From the NCBI GenBank assembly GCA_036379955.1, contig DASVFR010000010.1:30922-94921 (forward strand): a DNA stretch of 64,000 nt, in the 5' to 3' direction. The stretch comes from VRUE01 sp036379955 (GTDB lineage: Bacteria > Actinomycetota > Thermoleophilia > Solirubrobacterales > 70-9). This document shows positions 35,503 to 45,005 of this stretch, one piece after another. Under the pieces are notes generated by a model. It was not told the DNA's origin. It saw only the letters and a program-made list of their open reading frames with translations, and made no database searches. Positions within the stretch are counted from its first letter, which is position 1. Each line of letters begins with the position of its first letter. The position numbers were made by a program, and so were the translations under genes.

Positions 35503-36255
35503 TCATGTTGCCGCTCCGACGATGTCCGCGAATTCGGCCGGGTCGAGGCTGGCGCCGCCGACGAGGGCCCCGTCGATGTCGGCTTGCCCAAGCAGCTCGG
35601 CGGCGTTGGCGGGCTTGACCGAGCCGCCGTAGAGGATCCGCACCTCCTCGGCCGCGCCGCCGCGCTCGCGCAGCAGGTCGCGAATGTAGGCACAGACCTC
35701 TTGGGCCTGCTCGGGCGTCGCCGTCCGCCCCGTGCCGATCGCCCAGATCGGCTCGTAGGCGATCACCACGCCGGCCAGCCCCTCGCCTGGCACCTCCGCG
35801 AGGTCGGCTTGCAGCTGGCGCTCCAGCACCGCCTCGGTCTGGCCGCCGTCGCGCGCCTCCTCGCTCTCGCCGACGCAGAGGATCGGCTCGAGGCCGGCGG
35901 CGAGCGCGGCCGGCACCTTGCGCGCCAGCGCCTCGTCGGCCTCGGCGAAGAGCTGGCGGCGCTCGGAGTGACCGAGGACGACTGCCTCGACGTCGAGCTC
36001 GACCAGCATCGTGGCCGAGACCTCGCCGGTGAAGGCACCGGAGGCCTCCTCGTGCATGTTCTGGGCGGCGACCTTGACCGCGGTGCCGTAGCGGCGCTCG
36101 ACCACCGCGGTCAGCGCCGTGAACGGCGCACAGATGACGACGTCGGACTGCGTCGCCGCGATCCGCGGCAGCAGCGCGTCGACGAACTCGCCCGCCTCGG
36201 CGACCGTCTTGTGCATCTTCCAGTTGGCGGCGACGTACGGCGTTCGCTCAGGCAT
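35503..36255 (-). CDS. tpiA: Triosephosphate isomerase
   Basis: This 250-residue TIM barrel is complete. AANWKMHK carries Asn and the catalytic Lys near residue 11, GHSERR the catalytic His near residue 95, and AYEPIWAIGTG the catalytic Glu near residue 166. GGSVKP binds phosphate near residue 211. It overlaps the pgk stop by 8 bp. Confidence 0.96.
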   Translation of the reverse strand: MPERTPYVAANWKMHKTVAEAGEFVDALLPRIAATQSDVVICAPFTALTAVVERRYGTAVKVAAQNMHEEASGAFTGEVSATMLVELDVEAVVLGHSERRQLFAEADEALARKVPAALAAGLEPILCVGESEEARDGGQTEAVLERQLQADLAEVPGEGLAGVVIAYEPIWAIGTGRTATPEQAQEVCAYIRDLLRERGGAAEEVRILYGGSVKPANAAELLGQADIDGALVGGASLDPAEFADIVGAAT

Positions 36256-37438
36256 CGCGCAGCGCCTCCACCCCGGGTAGCTCCCTTCCCTCCAGCAACT
36301 CCAACGACGCTCCTCCTCCCGTCGACAGCCAATCCACCTTCTCGCCGAGCCCGAACTGTTGCAGGGCGGCGACCGAGTCGCCGCCGCCGATCACCGTCGT
36401 GCCGGGCGCAACCGCGACCGCCTCGGCGACCGCTCGCGTGCCCGCCGCGAAGGGCGGCAGCTCGAAGGCGCCCATCGGGCCGTTCCAGAGCACGGTGCCG
36501 GCGGCGCCGATCGCCTCGGCGTAGGCGGCGGCGGTGCGGGGACCGATGTCGAGGCCCATCCAGCCGTCCGGGACCTCGACCCCGTCGCTCTCGCGCACCT
36601 CGGTCTCGGCGTCGAAGGCGCGGCCGAGGACGAGATCGACGGGGAGGCGCAGCTCGCAGTCGGAGCCCTCGGCGCGCTTCAGGGCATCGACGGCCAGCTT
36701 CACGCCCTCCTCCTCGACCAGGGAGTCGCCGGTGGCGATCCCCTGGGCGCGAAAGAAGCTGAAGCACATCGCGCCGCCGATCAGGATCTCGTCGGCGACC
36801 TCGAGGAAGCGATCGATGACGCCGACCTTGTCGCTGACCTTGGCGCCGCCGAGGACGACGACCAAGGGGCGCGCGGGCGACTCGACGACTCGGGTCAGCT
36901 CGGTCACCTCCTTCTCCAGCAGCAGGCCGGCATAGGCGGGCAGGTGCGCGGTCACCCCCGCGGTGCTCGCGTGGGCGCGATGAGCGGCGCCGAAGGCATC
37001 GTTGACGTAGACGTCGGCAAGTCGGGACAGCGACTCGGCCAAGACCGGGTCGTCGTCGGTCTCCCCCGCCTCGAAGCGCACGTTCTCGAGCAGCAGCACG
37101 TCGCCGGCGCGCAGGCCCTTCGCCATCGTCTTGACGTCCTCGCCGACGACGGCGGGCGCCTGGCGGACGAGGGCGCCGCCGAGCAGCTCGGAGAGGCGTT
37201 CACCCACCGGCTTCGTCGAGAGCTCCGGCACGACCTCCCCCTTCGGCCGCCCGAGGTGGGAGACCAGCACGACCGAAGCGCCGCGCTCGCGCAGCAGTTC
37301 GATCGTCGGCAGCGCGGCGCGGATGCGGGTGTCGTCCGTCACCCGCCCGTTCTCCAGCGGCACGTTGAAATCGACCCGGACCAGCACCCGCTTGCCGGTG
37401 ACGTCGGCGTCGCGAACGCTTGCCTTAGCGAAGCTCAT
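36248..37438 (-). CDS. pgk: Phosphoglycerate kinase
   Basis: The 396-residue kinase has the N-terminal signature RVLVRVDFNVPL near residue 17. The nucleotide-binding lobe shows GGAKVSDKVGV near residue 198 and GGGDSVAAL near residue 347. It transfers phosphate from 1,3-bisphosphoglycerate to ADP. It lies 22 bp after gap and overlaps tpiA, in the usual glycolytic order. Confidence 0.96.
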   Translation of the reverse strand: MSFAKASVRDADVTGKRVLVRVDFNVPLENGRVTDDTRIRAALPTIELLRERGASVVLVSHLGRPKGEVVPELSTKPVGERLSELLGGALVRQAPAVVGEDVKTMAKGLRAGDVLLLENVRFEAGETDDDPVLAESLSRLADVYVNDAFGAAHRAHASTAGVTAHLPAYAGLLLEKEVTELTRVVESPARPLVVVLGGAKVSDKVGVIDRFLEVADEILIGGAMCFSFFRAQGIATGDSLVEEEGVKLAVDALKRAEGSDCELRLPVDLVLGRAFDAETEVRESDGVEVPDGWMGLDIGPRTAAAYAEAIGAAGTVLWNGPMGAFELPPFAAGTRAVAEAVAVAPGTTVIGGGDSVAALQQFGLGEKVDWLSTGGGASLELLEGRELPGVEALRDA

Positions 37439-37460
37439 GACGAACCGCGTCCGGCGCGGC

Positions 37461-38465
<1,005 letters not shown>

Positions 38466-38548
38466 TTGTCTCAAATCCTCCTGGAGTGGCTTTTGGGAGA
38501 TGTATCGATGTTATGGACCGGCGATGCTCAGCCGGTCCGGGTTCTTCC

Positions 38549-38911
38549 TCAGTCCGAGCCGATGGTGATCTCGATCTCGTACCCGTCCGGGTCCCTGAGG
38601 AACGCCGAGTAGGAGCCGGAGCCGTAGGAGCTGCGTTCGCCCGGATCGGCGACACTGGTGCCGCCGCCGCGGATCCCCGCTTCCCAGGCCGCCTTGACGG
38701 CGACGATTCCCAACCCGGAGAAGCTGACCAGCCCGAAGCCGGCCTGCGGCTCGTGATGGGCCGAGATGAAGAAGACCGGCTTGGCGATGCCCCAGCCGAT
38801 CGTCTCGTCCTCCTCGAAGTGACGCCGCCAGCCAAGCGGAGCGAGCAGCGCGTCGTAGAACGAGGCGCTCCGCTCGAGGTCGGACACCTCCAGAAGGACA
38901 TGGTGCAGCAT
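38549..38911 (-). CDS. VOC family (glyoxalase-like) protein
   Basis: This 120-residue protein is a single vicinal-oxygen-chelate domain. It starts HHVLLEVSDLERSASFYDALL with a metal-type His and ends FLRDPDGYEIEI with a Glu ligand. Members include glyoxalase I, dioxygenases and fosfomycin resistance enzymes; this one resembles the generic small glyoxalase-like group. The ATG at 38911 matches the family. It lies between the ABC transporter and gap. Confidence 0.85.
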   Translation of the reverse strand: MLHHVLLEVSDLERSASFYDALLAPLGWRRHFEEDETIGWGIAKPVFFISAHHEPQAGFGLVSFSGLGIVAVKAAWEAGIRGGGTSVADPGERSSYGSGSYSAFLRDPDGYEIEITIGSD

Positions 38912-38956
38912 CGAGGGCGGGAGGCTATATGGGAGGCCGGATTCGGTGCCGCGCGC

Positions 38957-38994
38957 TAGTGGTGCAACAGGCAACGCTGCCGGTCACACCACTA
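38957..38994 (-). repeat. Junction hairpin overlapping the ABC permease stop
   Basis: TAGTGGTG and CACCACTA are the outer arms, with GGCA/TGCC near the loop and mismatches between. On the minus strand the first TAG is the permease stop codon. Confidence 0.65.
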
Positions 38995-39765
38995 CCCGCC
39001 GCGCGGCGTCCAGCGGAAGTAGCGGATCGCCAGCACGAGACCGGCGACGCCCCAGGCGGCGACCGCGGCGAGGTTCCCCCACTCGACGGAGGCGCCGGCG
39101 TTGCCGGGGTCGTAGATCGCGAAGAAGGCCTCGAAGAAGTGGCGGATCGGGAAGAGGTCGGCGAAGTGGATGACGCCGCTGGGCAGCTGGTCGTCGGGGA
39201 TGAAGACCCCGGAAAGGAAGTAGAGCGGCAACAGTAGGGCGTTGACGATCGGCGCCGCCGCGTCCTGGGACGGGATCGCCGCAGTCAGGGCAATGCCGAG
39301 GCAGCAGAAGGAGGCGGCGCCGACGAGGAGCACGAGCAGGACCTGCGGCAGGCGCTCCCAGGGAAAGGCGACGCCGTAGGCGAGGCCACCGATCGTGGCG
39401 ATCAGGGCGAGCATTAGCACGGCGACGACGGCCGAGTTCCCGACCCGGCCGGCGATGAAGACCCAGGCCGGCATCGGCGTGCCGCGACCGCGCTTGAGGC
39501 GGCCGTCCTCGCGGGCGATCACCAGCGACATCGCCAGCGACTGCATCGTCGCCGAGATCACCGAGAGGGTGATGATCGCCGGCACGTAGTAGGCGGTGGT
39601 GTCGATGCCGCCGCGCACTTCCACGGTCTGGCCGCCGAAGACGGTGGCGAAGATCAGCAGCAGCAGGACCGGAAAGGCGACGGTGAAGAAGACCGAGGCC
39701 GGGTTGCGCCAGAAGACCTTCTGGTCGTAGCGGAACTGGTGGGCGAACAGCGCGAGCCCGCTCAT
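38992..39765 (-). CDS. ABC-2 type transporter permease
   Basis: This 257-residue protein has six membrane helices typical of ABC-2 permeases. LKRGRGTPMPAWVFIAGR near residue 90 is the conserved cytoplasmic segment. It would export a drug, lipid or polymer together with the ATPase encoded just upstream; the cargo is unknown. The ATG at 39765 is chosen over the GTG at 39783. Hairpin copy D separates it from the ATPase gene. Confidence 0.85.
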   Translation of the reverse strand: MSGLALFAHQFRYDQKVFWRNPASVFFTVAFPVLLLLIFATVFGGQTVEVRGGIDTTAYYVPAIITLSVISATMQSLAMSLVIAREDGRLKRGRGTPMPAWVFIAGRVGNSAVVAVLMLALIATIGGLAYGVAFPWERLPQVLLVLLVGAASFCCLGIALTAAIPSQDAAAPIVNALLLPLYFLSGVFIPDDQLPSGVIHFADLFPIRHFFEAFFAIYDPGNAGASVEWGNLAAVAAWGVAGLVLAIRYFRWTPRGG

Positions 39766-39786
39766 GGTCCCCACCACCCCCACCCC

Positions 39787-39833
39787 TTCCGGTGCGCTTT
39801 ATGTGGGTATGGACCGTAAAAGGCGCACCGGAA
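39787..39833 (-). repeat. Junction hairpin element, copy D
   Basis: TTCCGGTGCGC (39787-39797) pairs with GCGCACCGGAA (39823-39833). It begins two bases after the ATPase stop and its end, GGAAGGGG, provides a purine-rich stretch upstream of the permease start. Confidence 0.9.
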
Positions 39834-39835
39834 CG

Positions 39836-40711
39836 TCATCGGTCGTCCTCCCCGCCCTCGGAGGTGAGCGAGAGGTAGATGTCCTCGAGGTTGGGACGGG
39901 TCACTTCCAGGGCCTCGATATCGAGGCCCTCGGTGGCGGCGCGTGCGGTCAGCTCGCGCAGGTCGGCGACGGGGGTCGTGGTCTCGACCGAGACCTCCTC
40001 GCCCGCCAGCCGGTAACTGATCGTGGTCGGCAGGCTCTCGCGGTCGCCTAGGTCCTCCGGGGTGCCGCTGGCGACGATCCGGCCGCGGGCGATGATCGTC
40101 ACCCGGTCGGCCAGATACTGGGCCTCGTCCATGTAATGGGTGGTGAGGAAGACCGTCTTGCCGAGGTCGCGCAGGCCGGCGATCGCCTCCCAGGCCTGGC
40201 GCCGGGCCGATGGGTCGAAGCCGGTCGTCGGCTCGTCGAGGAAGAGCAGCTCGGGATCGCCGACCATCGCCATGCCGACGTCGAGGCGGCGCTGCTGGCC
40301 ACCGGAGAGCCCGCCCGTGCGCGCATCGGCCTTGGCCCCAAGGCCGACCAGCTCGATCGTCTCGCCGACCGGGCGCGGGGCGCTGTAGTAGCCGGCGTAG
40401 AGCTCGAGCGACTCGCGCACGGTCAGGTAGGGGTCGAGCCGGCAGCTCTGCAGGACGACCCCGATCCGCTCGCGCCAGGCGCGGGCGGCGTGCTCGGGGT
40501 CCTCGCCCAGGACGGAGACCTCCCCCCCGCTGCGCTTGCGGTACCCCTCGAGGATCTCGACCGTCGTCGTCTTCCCCGCCCCGTTCGGCCCGAGGAAGGC
40601 GAAGACCTCGCCGCGCCGCACCTCGAGGTCGACCCCGCGCACCGCCTCAAACTCGCCATAGCTCTTGCGCAGGCCGCGGATGGAGATGACGGTGTCGCCG
40701 GGAGAGCTCAA
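39836..40711 (-). CDS. ABC-2 type transporter ATP-binding protein
   Basis: This 291-residue ATPase has Walker A (GPNGAGKTTT) near residue 45, signature GLSGGQQRR near residue 140, Walker B (LLFLDEPTTG) near residue 160 and switch TTHYMDEA near residue 195. A C-terminal extension of about 85 residues is typical of drug-export ATPases. The longest frame starts at ATG 40750 inside a hairpin arm. I prefer the TTG at 40711, which has TAGAAT 10 nt upstream. Confidence 0.87.
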   Translation of the reverse strand: MSSPGDTVISIRGLRKSYGEFEAVRGVDLEVRRGEVFAFLGPNGAGKTTTVEILEGYRKRSGGEVSVLGEDPEHAARAWRERIGVVLQSCRLDPYLTVRESLELYAGYYSAPRPVGETIELVGLGAKADARTGGLSGGQQRRLDVGMAMVGDPELLFLDEPTTGFDPSARRQAWEAIAGLRDLGKTVFLTTHYMDEAQYLADRVTIIARGRIVASGTPEDLGDRESLPTTISYRLAGEEVSVETTTPVADLRELTARAATEGLDIEALEVTRPNLEDIYLSLTSEGGEDDR

Positions 40712-40721
40712 AGGCTGGGCG

Positions 40722-40727
40722 ATTCTA
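40722..40727 (-). promoter_or_regulatory. Candidate -10 box (TAGAAT) of the ABC-VOC genes
   Basis: On the minus strand TAGAAT ends 10 nt before the TTG at 40711. It lies just downstream of the hairpin at 40739-40783. Confidence 0.4.
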
Positions 40728-40738
40728 GGTCGGAGCCC

Positions 40739-40783
40739 CCACTGCTGCATTCGCCGTCATATACATGGCGAATGCAGCAGTGG
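40739..40783. repeat. 17-bp perfect hairpin between rapZ and the ABC operon
   Basis: Arms 40739-40755 (CCACTGCTGCATTCGCC) and 40767-40783 are exact complements with an 11-nt loop. It lies 9 bp after the rapZ stop, so it may terminate uvrC-rapZ transcription. Confidence 0.8.
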
Positions 40784-40792
40784 CTGGGGTCG

Positions 40793-41728
40793 TCAGTCCA
40801 GTTCGGCGTCGCGGTGCTTCATGTGGACGACTACGTCGTCGCGGCCCTCCAGCTCGCTGCGGATGCGGTCGGCGACGGTGATCGAGCGGTGGCGTCCACC
40901 GGTGCAGCCCACCGCGATCGTCAGGTGGCTCTTGCCCTCGGCCACGTAGGCCGGGACGAGGAACTCGAGCAGAGGCAACAGGCGGCCGTAGAACTCGCCC
41001 GCCTGGGTGCCGGCCTCGACGTACTCGCGCACACGGCGGTCGAGGCCGGTCAGCGGGCGCAGCTCGTCGACGTAGTGCGGGTTGGGCAGGAAGCGAACGT
41101 CGAGGGTGAGGTCGGCGTCGTGCGGCGGCCCGTTCTTGAAGCCGAAGGTGATCAGCGTCAGCGCCATCTTGGTGCTCTCGTGGCGGCCGAGCATCTCCTC
41201 GGCGATGCGGCGGCGCAGCATGCCGCTGGTCAGCCCGCTGGTGTCCATGACGACGTCGGCCCGCTCGCGCAGCGGCGCCAGCAGCTCGCGCTCGGCGCGG
41301 ATCCCGTCGACGATGCTTCCTTCCGGCGCCAGCGGGTGGCGGCGGCGCGTCTCCTTGTAGCGGTCGACCAGACTCTCCTCGTCGGCCTCGAGGAAGAGGA
41401 CGGTTGGCCGCAGGCCGTCGACGTTGAGGTCGTCGAGCACCTGCAACAGCTCGTCGAAGTAGTCGCCGCCGCGCACGTCGGAGACGACCGCGGCGCGCTC
41501 GACCGCGCTGCCCTCGTGCTGGAAGAGCTCGCCGAGACTTCCGATCATCCGCGGCGGCAGGTTGTCGACGCAGAAGTAGCCGCCGTCCTCGAAAGCGGCG
41601 ATCGCCTCCGACTTGCCTGCCCCCGAGTGGCCGGTGATGACGACCAGGTTGACCCCGCGACCGCGGGGGCCGCCTTCTTCCGCCCGGGGCGGCTGTGCCT
41701 TCTCGGGCTTGGTCGTGCTCTTCGCCAT
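40793..41728 (-). CDS. rapZ: RapZ/YvcJ nucleotide-binding protein
   Basis: The 311-residue protein has an N-terminal P-loop (TGHSGAGKSEA) near residue 33 and the family segments YFCVDNLPP near residue 51, FLEADEE near residue 111 and GCTGGRHRS near residue 280. In enterobacteria RapZ is an RNA-binding adapter for RNase E; in Gram-positives YvcJ hydrolyses GTP or ATP. Its ATG shares a base with the uvrC stop. The partner genes yvcK and whiA do not follow it here. Confidence 0.93.
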   Translation of the reverse strand: MAKSTTKPEKAQPPRAEEGGPRGRGVNLVVITGHSGAGKSEAIAAFEDGGYFCVDNLPPRMIGSLGELFQHEGSAVERAAVVSDVRGGDYFDELLQVLDDLNVDGLRPTVLFLEADEESLVDRYKETRRRHPLAPEGSIVDGIRAERELLAPLRERADVVMDTSGLTSGMLRRRIAEEMLGRHESTKMALTLITFGFKNGPPHDADLTLDVRFLPNPHYVDELRPLTGLDRRVREYVEAGTQAGEFYGRLLPLLEFLVPAYVAEGKSHLTIAVGCTGGRHRSITVADRIRSELEGRDDVVVHMKHRDAELD

Positions 41729-43578
41729 CAGCCGGTCCTGTTCAGCTGCTCGTGAATCTCACGGGCTACCTTGCCAGGCAGACCGGGCACCATTTCCAGT
41801 TCCTCGCGCGAAGCGGCGATGAACCGCTCTGGGGAGCCGAAATGCTGGAGCAGCGCCCGCTTGCGCACCGGCCCGACTCCCTTCAGCTCGTCGAGCACCG
41901 AGCCGGTCATCGCCCGGTCGCGGCGGCCGCGGTGATGCTCGATCGCGAAGCGGTGCGCCTCGTCGCGCACCCGCTGCAACAGCTTCGAGGCCTCCGAGTC
42001 GGCGGCTAGGTCGATCGGCGCCGAGCGGCCCGGCACGTAGACCTCCTCCAGCCGCTTGGCCAGCCCGATCACGGTGACGCCGCGCTCGACGAAGGGGCGC
42101 AGCGCCCGCATCCCGGCGGCGAGCTGGCCCTTGCCGCCGTCGATCACGACCAGCGAGGGCAGCGCGCCGAAGCTGGCGTCGCGCTTGCCGTCGTGCGGCG
42201 AGAGATCGACCTGCTCGAGGTAGCGGTTCATCCTCCGCCCCAGGATCTCTTCCATCGAGGCGAAGTCGTCGGGGCCGTCGCCGCGGCCATTCCCGTCCTC
42301 GCCGCGCACCCGAAAGCGCCGGTAGTCGGACTTCTTGGTCGCACCCCCCTCGAACACGACCATCGAGGCGACGGTGTGCTCGCCACCGATATTGGAGATA
42401 TCGAAGCCCTCGATTCGCACCGGCAGCTCGCCCATGCCGAGGGCGTCGCGCAGGCTGGCCAGCGACTCGACCCGCCGCTGGCGGCGGTGCTCGCGGCGCA
42501 GCCGGTCCTGGTCGAGGGCGAGCTTGGCGTTGCGCTCGGCCAGCTCGCGCAGGCGCCGCTTGTCGCCGCGCTCGGCGACCCTCACCTCGACCGGGCCGCC
42601 GCGGCGCTCGCTCAGCGCCGCTTCAAGCAGCTCGACGCGCTCGCTCAGGTATGGCCCGACGATCACCGTGCGCGGCACCGCCGGCGAGGCCGAGTAGTAC
42701 TGGCCGACGAACTCCTCAGCGACCTCGGCGAGGTCGCGCTCGGCCTGATTGTCGAGGTAGAAGCTCTGGCGCTCGGCGAGGATGCCGTCGCGGACCTGGA
42801 AGACCTGGGCGTTGGCGTCGGCCCCCTCGGCGGCGACGCCGATCAAGTCGGCGGTGCCGACCGAGCCGCCGGCGACCCGCTGGCGCTCGAACAGCGACTG
42901 GATCGCCGCCAGGCGGTCGCGGTGCAGGGCGGCCCGCTCGAACTGGCGCGCGGCCGCGGCCGCCTCCATCTTCGCCTGCTCGGCGGCCTCGATCTGGCGG
43001 TAGCGGCCGGAGAGGAAGCCGACGATCGCATCGATGCTGTGCCGGTACTCCTCCCTGCTGACGTAACCGACGCAGGGCGCCCCGCAGCGCTTGATGTAGT
43101 AGTCGAGGCAGGGGCTGCCCGAGCGGCGGCCCGGCTCCGCCCCCTCGCAGGTGCGGAACTGGAAGAGCTTGCCGAGCAGGTCGAGCGTCTCACGCACCCG
43201 CTTGGCGCTGGAGAAGGGGCCGAAGTAGGCACGCCCCGGACGGTGCTTCTCGCGCGTGAAGTAGACGCGGGGATAGTCCTCGTCGAGGCTGACGCAGACG
43301 TAGGGGTAGGACTTGTCGTCGCGCAGGCGGATGTTGAAGCGCGGCCGGTGGCGCTTGATGAAGCTCTGCTCGGCGAGCAGCGCCTCCGCCTCGGTCGAGG
43401 TGACCATGCACTCGATCCGGCTCACGCGGGAGGTCAGCCGCGGCTCGCCCCCCGAGAAGTGCGAGGCGACGCGTTTGCGGATCGAGCGCGCCTTGCCGAC
43501 GTAGATGACCTCGTCGTTGGCGGCGTGGAAGAGGTAAACGCCGGGCGCGTCGGGAAGGTCGCGTGTCAGCTCGCTCAC
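41728..43578 (-). CDS. uvrC: Excinuclease ABC subunit C
   Basis: This 616-residue nuclease has an N-terminal GIY-YIG domain (GVYLFHAANDEVIYVGKA near residue 12), a cysteine cluster near residues 140-175, a UVR coiled coil near residue 200, an RNase H-like domain starting near residue 370 (EGFDISNIGGEHTVASMVVFE) and C-terminal helix-hairpin-helix motifs (GVGPVRKRALLQHFGS). It makes both incisions in nucleotide excision repair. The GTG at 43578 has TACCCT 7 nt upstream. Confidence 0.95.
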   Translation of the reverse strand: MSELTRDLPDAPGVYLFHAANDEVIYVGKARSIRKRVASHFSGGEPRLTSRVSRIECMVTSTEAEALLAEQSFIKRHRPRFNIRLRDDKSYPYVCVSLDEDYPRVYFTREKHRPGRAYFGPFSSAKRVRETLDLLGKLFQFRTCEGAEPGRRSGSPCLDYYIKRCGAPCVGYVSREEYRHSIDAIVGFLSGRYRQIEAAEQAKMEAAAAARQFERAALHRDRLAAIQSLFERQRVAGGSVGTADLIGVAAEGADANAQVFQVRDGILAERQSFYLDNQAERDLAEVAEEFVGQYYSASPAVPRTVIVGPYLSERVELLEAALSERRGGPVEVRVAERGDKRRLRELAERNAKLALDQDRLRREHRRQRRVESLASLRDALGMGELPVRIEGFDISNIGGEHTVASMVVFEGGATKKSDYRRFRVRGEDGNGRGDGPDDFASMEEILGRRMNRYLEQVDLSPHDGKRDASFGALPSLVVIDGGKGQLAAGMRALRPFVERGVTVIGLAKRLEEVYVPGRSAPIDLAADSEASKLLQRVRDEAHRFAIEHHRGRRDRAMTGSVLDELKGVGPVRKRALLQHFGSPERFIAASREELEMVPGLPGKVAREIHEQLNRTG

Positions 43579-43585
43579 CCGACAA

Positions 43586-43595
43586 AGGGTAGGCT
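43586..43595. promoter_or_regulatory. Overlapping divergent -10 boxes of uvrC and the crotonase gene
   Basis: TACCCT on the minus strand (43591-43586) and TAGGCT on the plus strand (43590-43595) share two bases. They lie 7 nt and 9 nt from the uvrC GTG and the crotonase ATG. Confidence 0.45.
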
Positions 43596-43604
43596 GCCGC
43601 CCCC

Positions 43605-44414
43605 ATGGACATACCGAACCTGAACACGATGAGGATCGAGATCGACGGCGAGATCGGGACGCTGACGCTCGATCGGCCCGACGCCTTCAACGCGATGAGC
43701 CCGGAGATGATCGGCGAGATGACGGTCGCCTTCTCCTGGCTCGCCGACCAGGCGCCGCTGCGGGCGCTGATCGTGACCGGCTCGGGCAAGGCCTTCTGCT
43801 CGGGCGGCGACGTCAACTGGTTCAAAGAGGGAGTCTCCTCGGAGGAGATCGACCTGCCGGCCCAGGTGCGCCGCGGCGCCGACGCCCTGCACACCGCGAT
43901 CGTCGACCTGCGGCGGATCCCCTACCCGGTGATCTGCGCGGTCAACGGTCCCGCCGCCGGCGCCGGCTTCTCGCTGGCGCTCGCCTGCGACATCCGGATC
44001 GCCTCCGAGTCGGCCTTCTTCGCCTGCGCCTACGGCCGCATCGGCGCCTCCCCCGACGGCGGCATGACCTACTTCCTGCCCCGCGTCGTCGGGCCGAGCC
44101 GGGCGCTGGAAATCCTCCTCAACGACCCCAACATGAGCGCCGCCGACGCGCTCGCCGAGAAGATCGTCGCCGAGGTGGTCGCGCCCGAGGACCTGATGGA
44201 GCGCGCCCGCGCCAAGGCCGAGAAGCTGGCGGCGAAGGCGCCCCACTACGTGCGCATGGCGAAGGTCCTGGTCGGCCAGAGCATCGAGAACAACATGACC
44301 GAGCACCTGCAGCTGGAGCGCCACGGGATCGCCGACAGCATGGCGACCGAGGATCTGCGCGAGGGCGTCACCGCCTTCTTCGGCGGCGGCACGCCCGAGT
44401 TCAAGGGCCGCTGA
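43605..44414 (+). CDS. Enoyl-CoA hydratase/isomerase family protein
   Basis: The 269-residue crotonase-fold enzyme has the oxyanion-hole segments GKAFCSGGDV near residue 61 and NGPAAGAGFSLALACDI near residue 110. The catalytic Glu of the second position in classical hydratases is replaced around SPDGGMTYFLP (Asp/Gly), as in isomerase-type members. It likely acts on CoA thioesters in fatty acid or aromatic degradation. It is transcribed alone, divergent from uvrC. Confidence 0.88.
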   Translation: MDIPNLNTMRIEIDGEIGTLTLDRPDAFNAMSPEMIGEMTVAFSWLADQAPLRALIVTGSGKAFCSGGDVNWFKEGVSSEEIDLPAQVRRGADALHTAIVDLRRIPYPVICAVNGPAAGAGFSLALACDIRIASESAFFACAYGRIGASPDGGMTYFLPRVVGPSRALEILLNDPNMSAADALAEKIVAEVVAPEDLMERARAKAEKLAAKAPHYVRMAKVLVGQSIENNMTEHLQLERHGIADSMATEDLREGVTAFFGGGTPEFKGR

Positions 44415-44487
44415 ACCGGCCGCCCGACGCGCCCGTATGGAGCTACAGTCACACTGAGCGCTCTTTCCCGACGAAAGGAACCCGGTC

Positions 44488-44952
44488 ATGAAGAAGGTCG
44501 CAGCGCTGCTCGTCCTCGTCCTCGCCTCGATCGCCCTGGTCGCCTGCGGCAGCAGCGGCAATGACGAAAACACCTCCACCGCGAACACCGAAGCGTCGAA
44601 GGAATCCAAGGAATCGACCTCCGGGGGCGCCGCCAACGCAGGTGGCAAGAAAGCCGGCGGCGCGACCGAAACGCTCGAATTCGAAGCCGACCCGGAAGGG
44701 GCGCTCGCCTACACGACCACCGAAGCGACGGCGAAAGCCGGCAAGGTGGATGTCGAGTTCAACAATCCCCAGGCGCTCACCCACGACGTCGCGATCGAAG
44801 ACTCGAACGGTGAAGTCGTCGGCCAGACCGAACTGATCGCCAGCAGCTCGGACTCGACCACGGTCAACCTCAAACCCGGCACCTACACCTTCTTCTGCAC
44901 CGTTCCCGGCCACCGCGAAGCGGGGATGGAAGGGACGCTGACCGTCAAATAG
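44488..44952 (+). CDS. Plastocyanin-like cupredoxin lipoprotein
   Basis: This 154-residue lipoprotein has lipobox LVACGS near residue 20, a Ser/Glu/Lys linker (25-60) and a C-terminal cupredoxin domain. The type 1 copper ligands are His in LTHDVAI, Cys in FFCTVPGH, the following His, and Met in REAGM. It probably carries electrons at the outer face of the membrane. The ATG has AAAGGAA 10 nt upstream. Nearly all Glu codons are GAA. A GC-rich hairpin follows the gene. Confidence 0.9.
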   Translation: MKKVAALLVLVLASIALVACGSSGNDENTSTANTEASKESKESTSGGAANAGGKKAGGATETLEFEADPEGALAYTTTEATAKAGKVDVEFNNPQALTHDVAIEDSNGEVVGQTELIASSSDSTTVNLKPGTYTFFCTVPGHREAGMEGTLTVK

Positions 44953-44960
44953 GCGGCACT

Positions 44961-44991
44961 CGCGTGGCGCCCGGGCGGCGGGCGCCACGCG
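44961..44991 (+). terminator. Hairpin terminator after the cupredoxin gene
   Basis: CGCGTGGCGCCCG (44961-44973) pairs perfectly with 44979-44991 around a 5-nt loop, starting 8 bp after the stop codon. No U-tract follows. Confidence 0.65.
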
Positions 44992-45005
44992 GACCCCAGA
45001 CGTCG

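Noticed and set aside
40712..40750. ATG at 40750 as start of the ABC ATPase
   Set aside because: It lies inside a perfect hairpin arm and would add a leader unlike the family; the TTG at 40711 has a -10 box at the usual distance.
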